Origin: Streptomyces sp. NBC_01446
GTDB lineage: Bacteria; Actinomycetota; Actinomycetes; Streptomycetales; Streptomycetaceae
Direction: 5' to 3'
DNA: 64,000 nucleotides
Assembly: GCF_026340095.1 (NCBI RefSeq)
Contig: NZ_JAPEPO010000001.1
Coordinates: 6,902,501 to 6,966,500, forward strand
The notes under the pieces were generated by a model that saw nothing but the letters and a program-made list of their open reading frames with translations, had not been told where the DNA came from and did no database searches. The position numbers and the translations under genes were made by a program. Below are positions 63,064 to 64,000 of this stretch, in pieces. Every line of letters begins with the position of its first letter. Position 1 is the stretch's first letter.

Positions 63064-63699
63064 TTGCACGTCCAGGAATGGCTCGACACGGTACCGGCGG
63101 TCGCCATCTATGCCCTGGTGGCCGGGGTCATCGGGCTCGAAAGCCTGGGCATCCCGCTGCCGGGGGAGATCGTGCTGGTCTCGGCGGCGCTGCTGTCGTC
63201 CCAGCAGGGTGACGTCAACCCGATCATCCTCGGAGCCTGCGCCAGCGCGGGAGCCGTCGTCGGCGACTCCATCGGATACGCCATCGGCCGCAAGGGCGGA
63301 CGCCCCCTGCTGGCCTGGCTCGGCAACAAGTTCCCACGCCACTTCGGCGAGGCCCATGTCGCGACCGCCGAGCGCTCCTTCGAGAAGTGGGGCATGTGGG
63401 CGGTCTTCTTCGGCCGCTTCGTCGCCCTGCTGCGCATCTTCGCGGGCCCGCTGGCGGGCGTGCTGCACATGCCCTACTGGAAGTTCCTCATCGCGAACTT
63501 CCTCGGCGGGGTCATCTGGGCCGGCGGCACGACCGCCGTCATCTACTACATCGGCGTGGTCGCCGAGGACTGGCTCAAGCGGTTCTCGTACTACGGGCTC
63601 GCCGCGGCCGTGCTGATCGGCCTGGCCTCCATGCTGATCGTCAGGCGCAAGGCGAAGAAGGCGGCGGCCGAGGCGGAGCCGGTCCCGGCCGCCGAGTGA
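63064..63699 (+). CDS. DedA family membrane protein
   Basis: 211 aa with membrane helices and the DedA core: LESLGIPLPGEIVLVSAALLSSQ, GDSIGYAIGRKGGRPLL and the basic FFGRFVALLRIFAGPLAGVLHMPYWKF. DedA proteins translocate phospholipids or undecaprenyl phosphate. TTG 63064 has GGAGGAA at 63051-63057, an uncommon but plausible start. A C-terminal Ala/Glu/Lys tail follows. Confidence 0.88.
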   Translation: MHVQEWLDTVPAVAIYALVAGVIGLESLGIPLPGEIVLVSAALLSSQQGDVNPIILGACASAGAVVGDSIGYAIGRKGGRPLLAWLGNKFPRHFGEAHVATAERSFEKWGMWAVFFGRFVALLRIFAGPLAGVLHMPYWKFLIANFLGGVIWAGGTTAVIYYIGVVAEDWLKRFSYYGLAAAVLIGLASMLIVRRKAKKAAAEAEPVPAAE

Positions 63700-63721
63700 C
63701 ACCTGACGCCTGACGATTGTC

Positions 63722-63756
63722 GTCAGCTGTCAGCTGTCAGCTGTCAGCTGTCAGTC
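63722..63756. repeat. Tandem GTCAGCT heptamer repeat
   Basis: Four perfect copies and one partial copy of GTCAGCT run from 63722 to 63754. They cover the stop codon of the carbonic-anhydrase-like gene. A 7-nt unit in a 3' end is a slippage-prone tract. Confidence 0.8.
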
Positions 63757-64000
63757 GTCCGCGTGCGCCGCGCGGTGTGCCTTCGCCAGTTCCACGTAGA
63801 GCGTGCCGTTCAGGGTGATGCCCGCGCGCTCTTCGTCGGTCAGCGGGCGCTTCACCTTGGCGGGCACCCCGGCGACGAGTGAGCCGGGCGGGACCTGCAT
63901 CCCCTGCGGGACGAGCGCCTGGGCGGCGACCAGGGAACCGGCGCCGATCACCGCGCCGTTGAGAACCGTGGCGCCCATGCCCACGAGACAGTCGTCCTCG
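63751..64000 (-). CDS. Gamma-carbonic-anhydrase-like protein, 3' part (gene continues to the right)
   Basis: About 83 codons are visible, ending DEERAGITLNGTLYVELAKAHRAAHADD. Hexapeptide repeats (DDCLVGMGATVLNGAVIGAGSLVAA, PPGSLVAGVPAKVKRPL) form the left-handed beta-helix of the CaiE/YrdA/gamma-CA family. The zinc histidines lie in the missing 5' part, so activity cannot be judged. The stop codon lies within a GTCAGCT repeat. Confidence 0.85.
   Translation of the reverse strand, partial: EDDCLVGMGATVLNGAVIGAGSLVAAQALVPQGMQVPPGSLVAGVPAKVKRPLTDEERAGITLNGTLYVELAKAHRAAHADD

Noticed and set aside
63722..63756. CRISPR array
   Set aside because: The unit is 7 nt without spacers. No cas genes are in the window.

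Overview
This window is high-GC actinobacterial chromosome, almost certainly Streptomyces. The signs are GC-rich third codon positions, many GTG starts, AGGAGG-type ribosome binding sites, frequent apparently leaderless genes (a -10 hexamer 6-8 nt before the start codon) and gene orders known from Streptomyces and partly from Mycobacterium. It opens inside a 23S rRNA gene followed by 5S rRNA and a strong terminator.

From 1.9 to 10.5 kb lies a block that is syntenic, as I recall it, with M. tuberculosis Rv1822-Rv1830: a CDP-alcohol phosphatidyltransferase, a coupled DUF881 / small-basic-protein / DUF881 trio, a GarA-type FHA protein, a MerR regulator, a DUF151 nuclease-like protein and a second MerR regulator. 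A nucleotidyltransferase with a degenerate phosphomannomutase-like tail sits inside the block. DNA polymerase IV, a PRC-barrel protein and gcvP follow; gcvP lies under a tandem glycine riboswitch.

From 15.7 to 45.3 kb is ordinary accessory and housekeeping content. It includes small conserved proteins, a glutamate-cysteine ligase-like enzyme, a vWA/substrate-binding fusion and a CPBP membrane protein. Several regulator-target pairs carry visible operators: PadR, MocR with an FMN-family protein, LysR with an EamA transporter, and TetR with an FAD monooxygenase. Also present are a HipA-like kinase with DUF3037, two SDR enzymes, uracil-DNA glycosylase, a Gfo/Idh oxidoreductase, apolipoprotein N-acyltransferase and a 58-codon leaderless gene.

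The most interesting locus is 45.4-50.7 kb. A non-coding RNA with a circularly permuted tRNA-like module (T arm, closed acceptor stem, D arm) lies just upstream of a Ro60/TROVE protein gene. This is the layout of a YrlA-type bacterial Y RNA with its Ro60 partner. Directly after the Ro60 stop codon comes an IS200/IS605-type TnpB element. It has been broken by a 1,810-bp IS4-type insertion whose 18-bp inverted repeats and 10-bp target duplication can be read from the sequence.

From 50.7 kb to the end are undecaprenyl-diphosphatase, an HxlR regulator divergent from a thiolase, a TVP38 protein, an AlkD-like protein, and the divergent EF-Tu copy tuf3 with a long leader. These are followed by a patatin-like phospholipase, a spermidine-synthase-like protein, an MFS transporter, a small secreted protein, two tandem paralogous membrane-anchored proteins, a hotdog thioesterase, a DedA protein and a truncated gamma-carbonic-anhydrase-like gene.
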